Below are positions 9,269 through 17,791 of a stretch of DNA of 64,000 nucleotides, one piece after another. The notes under the pieces were generated by a model. The model was not told the DNA's origin. It saw only the letters and a list, made by a program, of their open reading frames with translations, and made no database searches. The position numbers and the translations under genes were made by a program. Where the stretch lies: contig NZ_CP102265.1 in assembly GCF_025147765.1 (NCBI RefSeq), positions 1,675,001-1,739,000 on the forward strand. The letters run 5' to 3'. This DNA is from Blautia obeum ATCC 29174. GTDB lineage: Bacteria > Bacillota > Clostridia > Lachnospirales > Lachnospiraceae. How positions within the stretch are numbered: position 1 is the first letter of the stretch; each line of letters starts with the position of its first letter.

Positions 9269-10289
9269 CAGCATTATCGAGCTATATACGCAGGTGCCTG
9301 CAGATCTGGAGGGAAATGTGTTCGGTCAGTTTGACGAACACCTGAAGCTGATTGAACGGACGTTAAATGTAACACTGATATCCAGAGATGGCATGCTGAA
9401 GATCCTGGGTACCGAACAGAGTGCAACTCAGGCAAAAAAACTGATAGAGGAACTGGTGACGCTTGCAGGAAGAGGCAATACTATAACACGGCAGAACGTA
9501 AGTTATGCACTGTCTCTTGCCATGGAGAAACGAAATCAGGTACTCACGGAAATAGATAAAGATTTTATCTGTAATACGATACAGGGAAGACCAATCAAAC
9601 CCAAAACATTAGGACAGCAGGAATATGTAGAACAGATCCGAAAGAAAATGATCGTATTTGGAATCGGACCTGCAGGAACCGGTAAGACTTACCTTGCTAT
9701 GGCAATGGCAGTTACCGCATTTCGAAATGAAGAAGTCAGCCGTATCATTCTGACCAGACCGGCGATCGAAGCAGGGGAGAAACTTGGATTCCTTCCGGGT
9801 GATCTTCAGAGTAAAGTAGATCCGTATCTGCGCCCATTGTATGATGCATTATATCAGATCATGGGAGCTGACAGTTTCGCAAAAAATATGGAACGAGGGC
9901 TGATCGAAGTGGCTCCGCTTGCTTATATGCGAGGACGTACACTGGATAATGCATTTATTATTCTGGATGAGGCACAGAATACAACACCGGCACAGATGAA
10001 GATGTTTCTGACCCGTATTGGTTTTGGCTCCAAAGTGGTTGTTACCGGTGATGCGTCTCAGAAAGACCTTCCGAGAGATGCAGTATCTGGTCTTGATGTG
10101 GCGGCAAAGGTCCTTAAGAAGATAGATGATATTGGATTTTGCCAGCTTACCAGCAAAGATGTTGTACGTCATCCGCTGGTACAGCAGATCGTACAGGCAT
10201 ATGAAGATTACGAAAAGAAACAGAAACCGTCCAGAAGTACCGGTGGTACAAGGACAGTCCGGAGGAAAAAGAATGACCATACAAATTAA
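9261..10289 (+). CDS. phoH: PhoH-like P-loop ATPase
   Basis: A 342-residue protein with an N-terminal KH-like segment (VTLISRDGMLKILGTEQ) and a PhoH ATPase core: Walker A GPAGTGKT near residue 135 and Walker B FIILDEAQNTT near 233, followed by TRIGFGSKVVVTGD. The helicase-like ATPase is thought to act on RNA, and in bacteria it is conserved beside ybeY in a ribosome/RNA maturation cluster. It overlaps yqfD by 8 bases and ybeY by 17 bases, a tight operon. The ATG at 9261 has GGACAACAGAGG upstream, a moderate ribosome site. Confidence 0.92.
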   Translation: MANSIIELYTQVPADLEGNVFGQFDEHLKLIERTLNVTLISRDGMLKILGTEQSATQAKKLIEELVTLAGRGNTITRQNVSYALSLAMEKRNQVLTEIDKDFICNTIQGRPIKPKTLGQQEYVEQIRKKMIVFGIGPAGTGKTYLAMAMAVTAFRNEEVSRIILTRPAIEAGEKLGFLPGDLQSKVDPYLRPLYDALYQIMGADSFAKNMERGLIEVAPLAYMRGRTLDNAFIILDEAQNTTPAQMKMFLTRIGFGSKVVVTGDASQKDLPRDAVSGLDVAAKVLKKIDDIGFCQLTSKDVVRHPLVQQIVQAYEDYEKKQKPSRSTGGTRTVRRKKNDHTN

Positions 10290-10767
10290 TTATGAAGCAG
10301 AACGTAAACTGGATATTGATTATGAAAAACTGGCATCAGAAGTCGCTGAGCAGATTCTTGAGACAGAGAACTGTCCTTATGATGTCTGCGTAAATCTTGT
10401 GATTACTGACAACGAAGAAATCAAACGGGTAAATACGGAATTTCGCTCAATCGGGGCACCGACAGATGTACTTTCTTTCCCGATGATCCCGTTTAAGACA
10501 CCGGCAGATTATTCAGTGATCGAGGGCGATGACAGCTATTTTGATCTTGATACAGATGAACTGATCCTTGGGGACGTTATGATTTCTGTAGATAAGGTCT
10601 ATGCGCAGGCAGAAGAATATGGACACAGCACAGAGCGGGAATTCAGTTTCCTGTTTGCACACAGTATGCTGCATCTGCTCGGCTATGATCATATGGAACC
10701 GGATGAGGCAGCGGTAATGGAGACCAAGCAGGCAAAGGCACTGGAGAATCTGGGAATTACCAGGTGA
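10273..10767 (+). CDS. ybeY: Endoribonuclease YbeY
   Basis: A 164-residue metalloprotein required for 16S rRNA 3'-end maturation and ribosome quality control. The zinc site is clear in AHSMLHLLGYDHMEPDE (the HxxxHxxxxxH pattern). The upstream signature GAPTDVLSFPM is also present. ATG 10273 is supported by GGAGG at 10261-10265; longer in-frame starts would run deep into phoH. The gene overlaps the 3' end of phoH by 17 bases. Confidence 0.93.
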   Translation: MTIQINYEAERKLDIDYEKLASEVAEQILETENCPYDVCVNLVITDNEEIKRVNTEFRSIGAPTDVLSFPMIPFKTPADYSVIEGDDSYFDLDTDELILGDVMISVDKVYAQAEEYGHSTEREFSFLFAHSMLHLLGYDHMEPDEAAVMETKQAKALENLGITR

Positions 10768-10794
10768 TGATCACCATCTGAAAGGAGAACATCT

Positions 10795-11808
10795 ATGAAG
10801 AAGAAATTTCTGGCAGCAGTTATGGCATTGGTTATGATAGGAACGACACCTGTTGGTGTATTTGCTGATACTATGGTGAAAAGCTACCTTACAGGACTGG
10901 ATGTTCCCGAATCGGAAGGCCGGGTCCGCCCGGTAGCGGTTATGCTGAATAATATTAAGCAGGGATGCCCACAGAGTGGAATCGCGAATGCCGGTGTTGT
11001 GTATGAGGCACCTGTAGAGGGCGATATCACAAGACTGATGGGAATTTTTGAGGATTATAAAGATCTGGAACGGATTGGTTCCGTCAGAAGCTGCAGAGAT
11101 TATTATATCTTTTATGCGAATGAATTTGATGCAATTTATGCACATTATGGACAGTCTGCTTTTGCACTTCCATATTTTGAACAGCATCTGATCGACAATC
11201 TGAATGGCGTGAAACTGGGAAAAATCTGTTATTTCAGGAGTACTGACCGTAAGGCTCCGCACAATGCTTATACAACATATGACCTGCTTCAGCAGGGTAT
11301 AGACAAGATGGGATACCGCAGAGAATACAAAGAAGATTATGATGGACACTATGTGTTTGTACCTGATGGAACTGAAAACACACTTCCGCAGGGTACATCC
11401 GCACAGGAGATACATTTTGATAATTTTACAGTGAATCATCCATGGTTTGTTTATGATGAAAATACAAAAAAATACAGCCGTTTCCAGTATGGTGCGGCAC
11501 AGATCGATGATCTTACCGGAGAGCAACTGACCTGTGACAATATCCTGATCCAGTACTCTTATGTGACTACGTATGAGGGAACAAGCTATAAGGATATTGA
11601 GACGATTACCGATCGTGACGGAAATTCCGGTGGACGAGGCAAATATATCACAAGAGGGAAAGCAATCGATGTCACCTGGCAGAAAGATTCCCCATGGGGT
11701 GTGACTCATTATATTACAGATGATAATCAGGAAGTTCAGCTGAATCCGGGAACGACCTGGGTGGAGATCGTACAGGATGACAGAGTGGATGATATCAGCT
11801 ATCAATAG
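10795..11808 (+). CDS. Secreted DUF3048 (YerB-like) protein
   Basis: A 337-residue exported protein. The N-terminus is a signal peptide (KKKFLAAVMALVMIGTTPVG) with an Ala-type cleavage site (VFADT) rather than a lipobox. The DUF3048 N-terminal half is recognisable from RPVAVMLNN, VYEAPVEGDITRLM and RIGSVRSCRDYY; the second half corresponds to the C-terminal DUF3048 domain. In Bacillus the relative YerB is a lipoprotein; its function is unknown. RBS AAAGGAG lies before the ATG. It starts 27 bases after ybeY and may share its transcript. Confidence 0.85.
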   Translation: MKKKFLAAVMALVMIGTTPVGVFADTMVKSYLTGLDVPESEGRVRPVAVMLNNIKQGCPQSGIANAGVVYEAPVEGDITRLMGIFEDYKDLERIGSVRSCRDYYIFYANEFDAIYAHYGQSAFALPYFEQHLIDNLNGVKLGKICYFRSTDRKAPHNAYTTYDLLQQGIDKMGYRREYKEDYDGHYVFVPDGTENTLPQGTSAQEIHFDNFTVNHPWFVYDENTKKYSRFQYGAAQIDDLTGEQLTCDNILIQYSYVTTYEGTSYKDIETITDRDGNSGGRGKYITRGKAIDVTWQKDSPWGVTHYITDDNQEVQLNPGTTWVEIVQDDRVDDISYQ

Positions 11809-11877
11809 AGAACAGAGACTGTTTACAGGTGATGACCTGAAACAGATCGCAGAAGAAATTACTGGAGAATAAATACC

Positions 11878-12732
11878 ATGAATTATCGTGAGTTACTAAA
11901 AGACAAAAAACGTGTTGTGATCAAAGTTGGTTCTTCTTCTTTGATCCACAAGGAAACAAATAAACTGGATCTTCGTAAACTGGAAGTGCTTGTAAGGGAA
12001 CTGAGTGATCTTCATAACCAGGGCAAAGATGTTGTCCTGGTTACTTCAGGTGCAGTGGCAGTTGGTGCATCTGCATTTGGCATGCATGAGAAGCCGACAG
12101 AACTTAAGAAAAAACAGGCATGCTCCGCAGTTGGACAGGCGCGTCTGATGATGATCTATCAGAAACTTTTTTCAGAGTACAACCAGATGGCGGCGCAGAT
12201 TCTGATGACAAAGAATACGATGGTCAATAACCTGAACCGCAGAAATGCACGGAATACATTTGAAGAGTTGCTGGAGCTCGGGGCAATTCCGGTTGTTAAT
12301 GAAAATGACTCCATTTCAAGCTACGAGCTGGAGATGCTGGAATCTTTTGGTGATAATGATACATTGTCAGCAGTTATCGCGGGATTGATCGGGGCGGATC
12401 TTCTGATCCTGCTTTCTGATATCGACGGACTTTTTACCGATGACCCGAATACGAATCCAGATGCAGAATTCATTGATACTGTCGAAGTATTGGATGAGAA
12501 ATTGCTGAGTATGGGAAAAGGACCGAAGAGCAAGGTCGGAACCGGGGGAATGGCTACAAAACTGACTGCTGCCGAGATAGCAACGGCTGCAGGTGCGGAT
12601 ATGGTGATCGCGAATGGCCGGGATTTTCATGTGATCCACAAGATCATGGAAGGCAGAAAATATGGTACCTTATTTGCAGGAAACAAAAAAGAAGAGTTTT
12701 TCCTGATCGATTATATAGAAAAACTTCTTTAG
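11878..12732 (+). CDS. proB: Glutamate 5-kinase (short form without PUA domain)
   Basis: A 284-residue amino-acid kinase catalysing ATP + glutamate to glutamyl-5-phosphate, the first step of proline synthesis. Motifs are VVIKVGSSSLIHK, VLVTSGAVAVGA, VNENDSIS and GTGGMATKLTAA. Many homologues are about 365 residues because of a C-terminal PUA domain; this one ends after the kinase domain, as in many Clostridia. RBS GGAGA precedes the ATG. proA lies 0.8 kb downstream in the same direction, with two small housekeeping genes between. Confidence 0.94.
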   Translation: MNYRELLKDKKRVVIKVGSSSLIHKETNKLDLRKLEVLVRELSDLHNQGKDVVLVTSGAVAVGASAFGMHEKPTELKKKQACSAVGQARLMMIYQKLFSEYNQMAAQILMTKNTMVNNLNRRNARNTFEELLELGAIPVVNENDSISSYELEMLESFGDNDTLSAVIAGLIGADLLILLSDIDGLFTDDPNTNPDAEFIDTVEVLDEKLLSMGKGPKSKVGTGGMATKLTAAEIATAAGADMVIANGRDFHVIHKIMEGRKYGTLFAGNKKEEFFLIDYIEKLL

Positions 12733-12745
12733 GAGGAAATTAATT

Positions 12746-12970
12746 ATGATGGATAATATAAAGATTGATCGTATTAACACACTGGCACACAAAGCCAAAA
12801 GTGTTGGTCTTACAGAAGAAGAAAAAAAGGAACAGGCGGAACTCAGACAGGAATATCTGGCTGCCGTGCGCAAAAATCTCAGGGCACAGTTAAATAATAT
12901 TGATATTCAGGAAAAAGATGGTTCTATTGTAAATCTGGGTGAAAAATATGGAAGAAAAAAAGGTAATTAG
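12746..12970 (+). CDS. DUF896 (YnzC-like) small protein
   Basis: A 74-residue helical protein with the DUF896 signature: DRINTLAHKAKSVGLTEEE and QAELRQEYLAAVRKNLRAQL, a charged helical hairpin. Bacillus YnzC has this length and fold; its function is unknown to me. RBS AGGAGG sits 8 bases before the ATG (two consecutive ATGs, either could be used). It overlaps the next gene by 23 bases. Confidence 0.88.
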   Translation: MMDNIKIDRINTLAHKAKSVGLTEEEKKEQAELRQEYLAAVRKNLRAQLNNIDIQEKDGSIVNLGEKYGRKKGN

Positions 12971-13496
12971 AAAAAAGGTTTTTGCAGCGCGAAAAGCACA
13001 CACCGATCAGCAGATCGATGACTGGAGCAGAAAAATTGCTGAAACAGTTACGGCACTTCCGGAATACAGCAACAGCCGGAGAATTCTTGCTTATGCGGAT
13101 TATAATCACGAAGTTATGACAAAGTATATTATAGAAGCGGCATGGAATGATGGCAAAGAAGTTGCGGTTCCTAAAGTAGTTGGACAGGATATGGTATTTT
13201 ATAAACTGACAGATTTTGCACAGCTTGAAAAGGGATATTTTGGTATTCCGGAGCCGGCAAGAGGTGAGATCGTTCAGTGGGAAGAGGCTCTGATGATCAT
13301 GCCGGGAGTCGCGTTTGACAGGCAGAATCACAGAGTTGGTTATGGCGGTGGTTTTTATGACCGCTTCCTGGAAAAACATCCATATATCACAAGGGTTGCA
13401 GTTGCATTTGAATTTCAGATGATGTCAGAGGTACCGGTGGAGCCTACAGACATTTCACCGGAGATCATTGTTACAGAAAAAGAAATTTATAAATAA
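12948..13496 (+). CDS. 5-formyltetrahydrofolate cyclo-ligase
   Basis: A 182-residue enzyme converting 5-formyl-THF and ATP to 5,10-methenyl-THF in folate one-carbon metabolism. N-terminal RKKVFAARKAH and the nucleotide-binding signature MPGVAFDRQNHRVGYGGGFYDRF are typical. The ATG at 12948 has GGGTGA at a suitable distance; an in-frame GTG at 12939 would add three residues. The start lies inside the DUF896 gene (23-base overlap), so translation is probably coupled. Confidence 0.92.
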   Translation: MEEKKVIRKKVFAARKAHTDQQIDDWSRKIAETVTALPEYSNSRRILAYADYNHEVMTKYIIEAAWNDGKEVAVPKVVGQDMVFYKLTDFAQLEKGYFGIPEPARGEIVQWEEALMIMPGVAFDRQNHRVGYGGGFYDRFLEKHPYITRVAVAFEFQMMSEVPVEPTDISPEIIVTEKEIYK

Positions 13497-13523
13497 GCAT
13501 TTTTTTAGGTTTTATTATTTAAA

Positions 13524-13547
13524 GGGACAGGAAATGTCCCGGGGAGG
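13524..13547 (+). promoter_or_regulatory. Hairpin abutting the proA ribosome-binding site
   Basis: GGGACA (13524-13529) and TGTCCC (13535-13540) form a 6-bp stem with a GGAAA loop. The proA ribosome site GGGGAGG (13541-13547) starts at the next base. The hairpin could influence proA translation; this is inference. Confidence 0.4.
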
Positions 13548-13554
13548 TTATGCT

Positions 13555-14805
13555 ATGAATGAAATGCTGTTAGAGCTTGGACAAAATGCAAAAGAAGCAG
13601 AAAATATGCTGCGGACCATAACCACAAACAAAAAGAACCAGGTGCTTGCGGCAGTTGCGGAACATCTTGTGGAATGTACAGATGAGCTGATCAAAGCCAA
13701 TGCTGTTGATGTGGAGAATGGAAAAAAGAACAATATGCCGGAAGGACTGGTAGACAGACTTCTTCTTACACCGGAAAGAATTCAGGGAATGGCAGAAGGT
13801 CTGCAGCAGCTGGTAGCGCTGGAGGATCCGATCGGTGAGGTAACCGGGATGAAAAAACGTCCGAATGGACTGCTCATCGGACAGAAACGGGTACCGCTTG
13901 GCGTGATCGGAATCATTTATGAAGCACGTCCGAATGTAACGGCGGATGCTTTTGGCCTTTGCTTTAAGACCGGAAATGTAGTGATCTTGAAGGGTGGCAG
14001 TGATGCAATCCATTCAAATGAAGCTATCGTGAAGTGTATTCGGGAAACCCTGAAAGCCAATGACATAACAGAGAACGCAATTCAGCTGATCCAGGATACT
14101 TCCCGTGAGACTGCTGCAGAATTTATGAAAATGAATGAATATGTGGATGTGCTGATTCCACGAGGCGGCAAGGGACTGATCAAAGCAGTTGTTAATCAGA
14201 GTACGATTCCGGTCATCGAGACCGGCACAGGAAACTGCCATATATATGTAGATGAGAGTGCTGATCTGAATATGGCGGTTGATATTATTATGAATGCCAA
14301 GACACAGAGAGTTGGAGTTTGCAATGCCTGCGAATCACTTCTGGTAAATGCGAATATCAAAGATGTATTGCTGCCGGTTCTTGCAAACCGTCTGAAAGAA
14401 AAGCATGTACAGATGCGCGCAGATAAAGAAGCCATGACGCTGATGCCGGGGGCTGTTGCAGCCACAGAGGAAGACTGGGGAACGGAATATCTGGATTACA
14501 TATTATCAATCAAAGTAGTGTATTCTGTAGACGAGGCTATTGCACATATCAACCGGTACAATACAGGACATTCTGAGGCAATCATCACCAATGATTATAC
14601 CAATGCCCAGAAATTCCTGGATGAAGTGGATGCAGCGGCGGTATATGTCAATGCTTCTACCAGATTTACCGATGGATTTGAATTCGGATATGGGGCAGAG
14701 ATCGGTATCAGTACCCAGAAACTTCACGCCAGAGGACCGATGGGACTGCTTGCACTGACAACTACCAAATATATCATCTATGGAAATGGACAGATCCGTC
14801 AGTAA
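13555..14805 (+). CDS. proA: Glutamate-5-semialdehyde dehydrogenase (gamma-glutamyl phosphate reductase)
   Basis: A 416-residue NADPH-dependent aldehyde-dehydrogenase-fold enzyme, second step of proline synthesis after proB. Seen in sequence: PLGVIGIIYEARPNVTADAF, VILKGGSDAIHSN, IPRGGKGLI and the catalytic cysteine region RVGVCNACESLLV. The ATG at 13555 follows GGGGAGG by seven bases; a longer in-frame reading back to 13468 has no RBS. Length is that of the family. Confidence 0.95.
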   Translation: MNEMLLELGQNAKEAENMLRTITTNKKNQVLAAVAEHLVECTDELIKANAVDVENGKKNNMPEGLVDRLLLTPERIQGMAEGLQQLVALEDPIGEVTGMKKRPNGLLIGQKRVPLGVIGIIYEARPNVTADAFGLCFKTGNVVILKGGSDAIHSNEAIVKCIRETLKANDITENAIQLIQDTSRETAAEFMKMNEYVDVLIPRGGKGLIKAVVNQSTIPVIETGTGNCHIYVDESADLNMAVDIIMNAKTQRVGVCNACESLLVNANIKDVLLPVLANRLKEKHVQMRADKEAMTLMPGAVAATEEDWGTEYLDYILSIKVVYSVDEAIAHINRYNTGHSEAIITNDYTNAQKFLDEVDAAAVYVNASTRFTDGFEFGYGAEIGISTQKLHARGPMGLLALTTTKYIIYGNGQIRQ

Positions 14806-14856
14806 CAGGGAATGGCAGATCGATATTTGTCGATAAGCTTTGCACAGAACACGCGA

Positions 14857-15010
14857 TACATGAGTCACTATTCACAGGTAATATTCCGCGAGGTGTTTTG
14901 GCATGAATATGGCAAAATCCCGAGACATACAGGGCAAAATGCCATCACCGAAGGTGATTTGGAATGCATTTTGACCATAGATACTGTGAACAAAGTGAAC
15001 AGTATCTATG
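14857..15010. repeat. Multi-hairpin intergenic element between proA and the surface protein gene
   Basis: The 364-base gap after proA contains nested inverted repeats and no convincing gene. ATCACC-GAA-GGTGAT (14944-14958) sits inside CAAAATGC/GCATTTTG (14935-14973). A perfect 12-bp repeat CATAGATACTGT/ACAGTATCTATG (14976-14987 and 14999-15010) ends two bases before a promoter -35 box. An outer ACTATTCAC around 14865 can pair with GTGAACAGT. The layout resembles a mobile palindromic element or a structured RNA; no second copy was found in this window. Confidence 0.5.
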
Positions 15011-15012
15011 AT

Positions 15013-15041
15013 TTGACAATTACTGGATGCGTGTGTATAAT
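15013..15041 (+). promoter_or_regulatory. Strong promoter of the surface protein gene
   Basis: Consensus TTGACA (15013-15018) and TATAAT (15036-15041) with exactly 17 bases between them. A 12-bp perfect inverted repeat ends immediately upstream and could be an operator. The gene start is about 130 bases downstream, giving a long 5' leader. Confidence 0.85.
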
Positions 15042-15169
15042 AATTTACAGTTTAGACATGTAAACTTTTGGGCTTTATAAGAAATTATTTCGTAATGATC
15101 CAATAAAGCGAAAAGTTTTAAGTACATGCCGAAGGTAAGATTTACATACTCACCATGGGAGGATTTAAA

Positions 15170-17674
15170 TTGAGACGAAAACAGTTATATGCGATTATTT
15201 TAGCAGGAGCACTTGCAGCAAGCAGTGCACCAGCGGCTGTATTTGCTGCAGAAGGAGATGTGGCAGCTACAGCGGAGACATCAGAAGAAAATCCGGTTGA
15301 TGGAGAGACTGCAGCAGCTACAGAAGCACCGGCAGAAGAAACACCGGCAGATACTACAGCAGCTACAGAGGCACCGGCAGAACAGGCACCGGCGCAGGAA
15401 GCTGCAGCGGCTACAGAGGCGCCGGCTCAGGAAGCAGCACCGGCAGAGCAGACACAGCAGACTACAGAAGAGGCACCGGCTGTACAGGAAACACCCGCGG
15501 CAGAGACAACAGAAGCACCGGAAGCCGGAGAAACTGCATCAGGTGTTATGATTACAGTAGATAGAGTTACAACAGCTTATAAAGATATTCAGGATGCGAT
15601 AAATAATGCACCAGCACCGACAACAGATGAAAATGGAAAAGTGCAGATTCCTGTAATTGAGGTAACGAAAGACCAGAGTATTTCTACCTCAATTACAGTT
15701 GAATCGGGAAAGCGTGTTTGTATTACAGCTACAGCTGCGGTCAATATCACAAGAGCAGATGGTTTTACTGATGAAATTTTTAAAGTTTATGGAAATGATA
15801 GTGAACTTGCATTAGATGTAGAAGGTGAAAGTGCAAGTCTTTCGCTTGACGGTACAGCAACGAATACAACTAAAACGCTTGTTTCAGTAAGTGATTCTGG
15901 GGCATTTGAAGTTTACAATGGTGTAGTTCTTACAAATAATAAGACAGACGATAATGGTGGAGCAATTACGAATGATGGTGGTAAACTTTATCTTGTAGGA
16001 GGTACTGTAACAGGAAATAGTGGTGCTAAGGGTGGTATTTATAGTAATACAACAGTTTGTATAGGGGTGTCCTACAGTACTGGTGCGAAAAGTGATATAA
16101 AAGTAGCAGATAATAAAAATGGGCAAGATGCAACTGTGAATTTATATGTAGAGCTTTCTGATGCATCAGAAGTTCCTGTCAAAATAACGGGAGCGCTTGC
16201 AGATACAGCATCTATTGGATATACAGATGCTTCTCCAGCAATTGATAAAAAAATTATAACAATTGGCAAAGATACATCAGATAATTCTCTTGTAAGTGCG
16301 GATGAATTTAAAACAGCAGTATCTAAGTTTACTTACGACGATAGTGAAAAATTTGTATTTGCAGAGTTGACTGATGGAGCAGATACTGTAACATTAAAAG
16401 CTGTGGATTCAAAGCCAGATCCAGAACCAGATCCGGTTGCATTTGTGATAAAAGAAACGGGAAGCGTTAGTTGGCCTGATTATACAACTGCAACAGCGTA
16501 TTTTAATACAACTAATGATTGTAAGTGGTATTATGAACGGGTTAAAGAAGATGCTACTGTAAGTACAGTTGGTTTTAATGAGAGTAAAGCAATAAACAGT
16601 GCAAGCGCAGGAGATGTTCCGGTTAATGTAAAGAATATTCCGACAGGTAATTGGGCAATTGCTGTTTATGCAAAATCTCAGACGGATGGTACAGTGCAGG
16701 CTTTAAAGATTGTTTTAAACAATCGCCCGGCAACTACGTTTAAAATCTCAAAAGCATCAAATACAAAAGATGAATGGGATGATTATAATAATGTGACAGT
16801 ATATTTTACTGCTTCACATGATTGTAAATATTATTATCAGATTATAAAATCTGATGCGAAGTCAGTAAGTTATTCTGACAGTAAGGCAATATATACAGCA
16901 AAAGCTGGTGATGTGGTTCATATTGATGTAAAGGATGTTCCAGACGGAGACGGTTATGCGATTGCGATTCTTGCGAGATCTACTCAGGATAATGCAATTA
17001 AAACCTGTAAAATTACATTTAGCAATCGTCCGGCAAAATCTTCAACAGCAACTAGGAAAGCTAAAACTTATAGTGTAACCGATAATAAAGTAACTGGGTT
17101 AGAAAATCCGTTGAAATTTTTCCCTAGCAAGAAATACGAATTTACTGTAACAGAAGCTGGTATGTCTGATGAAGCACCATATGTAGTAGGGGATGAAAGA
17201 TATGCATTCCTTTATTGGAGTATAAGTCCATCAGGAAAGAATCCTCAAGCAAAGAAAGTAATTATGTCTTTAAAGGGAATTCCAGATGCGAATACCTACA
17301 AGATGTATTTGTTCTTCCAGAAATACAGATTTAATGGAACTGATTGGGTAAAGAAAGGTTCTCCTGAATCTATATCTACAGAGTTCTCATCGGCAGGCTA
17401 TACAGACGAAGAACTGAAGGAATATCTTGAAGAAGCGAAAGAAAATGGAACGGAAATTCCGGGTTATGAGAATGGCTCCGGCTCCGGTGATGATGCGGAT
17501 GCAGAACTGACAGCAACTGCTGCAGCATCTGAGAAAGATGCAGGTTCCAAATCCAAATCTGCGGTATCTACAGCCGATGAATCACCGATCGGAACAATGT
17601 CTGCACTGGCAGCACTCTCCTTACTGGCAGGCGGATATATCGTTGTTCGCAAACGTAAAAAAGAAGAACAGTAA
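15170..17674 (+). CDS. Large secreted surface protein with repeats and C-terminal membrane anchor
   Basis: A protein of 834 residues. It starts with a signal peptide (RRKQLYAIILAGALAASSAP, cleavage near VFAAEG), then an Ala/Glu/Pro/Thr-rich stretch of imperfect TEAPAEE-type repeats (about residues 30-125). A region with Asn/Gly-rich turns (NNKTDDNGGAITNDGG) suggests a beta-helix. Two related ~100-residue modules follow (each with W/Y-DY, DCK(W/Y)YY, AGDV and NRPA marks), then a further domain. The C-terminus is a hydrophobic helix plus RKRKKEEQ after SPIGTM, an anchor lacking a canonical LPXTG. The TTG at 15170 is preferred because GGGAGG lies seven bases before it; the ATG at 15155 would overlap that RBS. 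The middle (about 15,550-17,400) uses much more A/T-rich codons than both ends. Function unknown; adhesion or wall binding is plausible. Confidence 0.85.
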   Translation: MRRKQLYAIILAGALAASSAPAAVFAAEGDVAATAETSEENPVDGETAAATEAPAEETPADTTAATEAPAEQAPAQEAAAATEAPAQEAAPAEQTQQTTEEAPAVQETPAAETTEAPEAGETASGVMITVDRVTTAYKDIQDAINNAPAPTTDENGKVQIPVIEVTKDQSISTSITVESGKRVCITATAAVNITRADGFTDEIFKVYGNDSELALDVEGESASLSLDGTATNTTKTLVSVSDSGAFEVYNGVVLTNNKTDDNGGAITNDGGKLYLVGGTVTGNSGAKGGIYSNTTVCIGVSYSTGAKSDIKVADNKNGQDATVNLYVELSDASEVPVKITGALADTASIGYTDASPAIDKKIITIGKDTSDNSLVSADEFKTAVSKFTYDDSEKFVFAELTDGADTVTLKAVDSKPDPEPDPVAFVIKETGSVSWPDYTTATAYFNTTNDCKWYYERVKEDATVSTVGFNESKAINSASAGDVPVNVKNIPTGNWAIAVYAKSQTDGTVQALKIVLNNRPATTFKISKASNTKDEWDDYNNVTVYFTASHDCKYYYQIIKSDAKSVSYSDSKAIYTAKAGDVVHIDVKDVPDGDGYAIAILARSTQDNAIKTCKITFSNRPAKSSTATRKAKTYSVTDNKVTGLENPLKFFPSKKYEFTVTEAGMSDEAPYVVGDERYAFLYWSISPSGKNPQAKKVIMSLKGIPDANTYKMYLFFQKYRFNGTDWVKKGSPESISTEFSSAGYTDEELKEYLEEAKENGTEIPGYENGSGSGDDADAELTATAAASEKDAGSKSKSAVSTADESPIGTMSALAALSLLAGGYIVVRKRKKEEQ

Positions 17675-17704
17675 TTTAACTCTGGTTAAATACAAAAAAA
17701 TTTG

Positions 17705-17734
17705 AGAGACAGGTCATTTTGGCCTGTCTCTTTT
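17705..17734 (+). terminator. Terminator of the surface protein gene
   Basis: AGAGACAGG (17705-17713) pairs perfectly with CCTGTCTCT (17723-17731), followed by Ts. Confidence 0.9.
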
Positions 17735-17791
17735 CATATAATAGTACAGGAACCCGTAAAATGATTTTTATTTATACATGCAGAGGGAAAG

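Noticed and set aside
10771..11805. 344-codon open frame on the - strand opposite the DUF3048 gene
   Set aside because: The + strand frame has a signal peptide, RBS and family motifs; the opposite frame has none.
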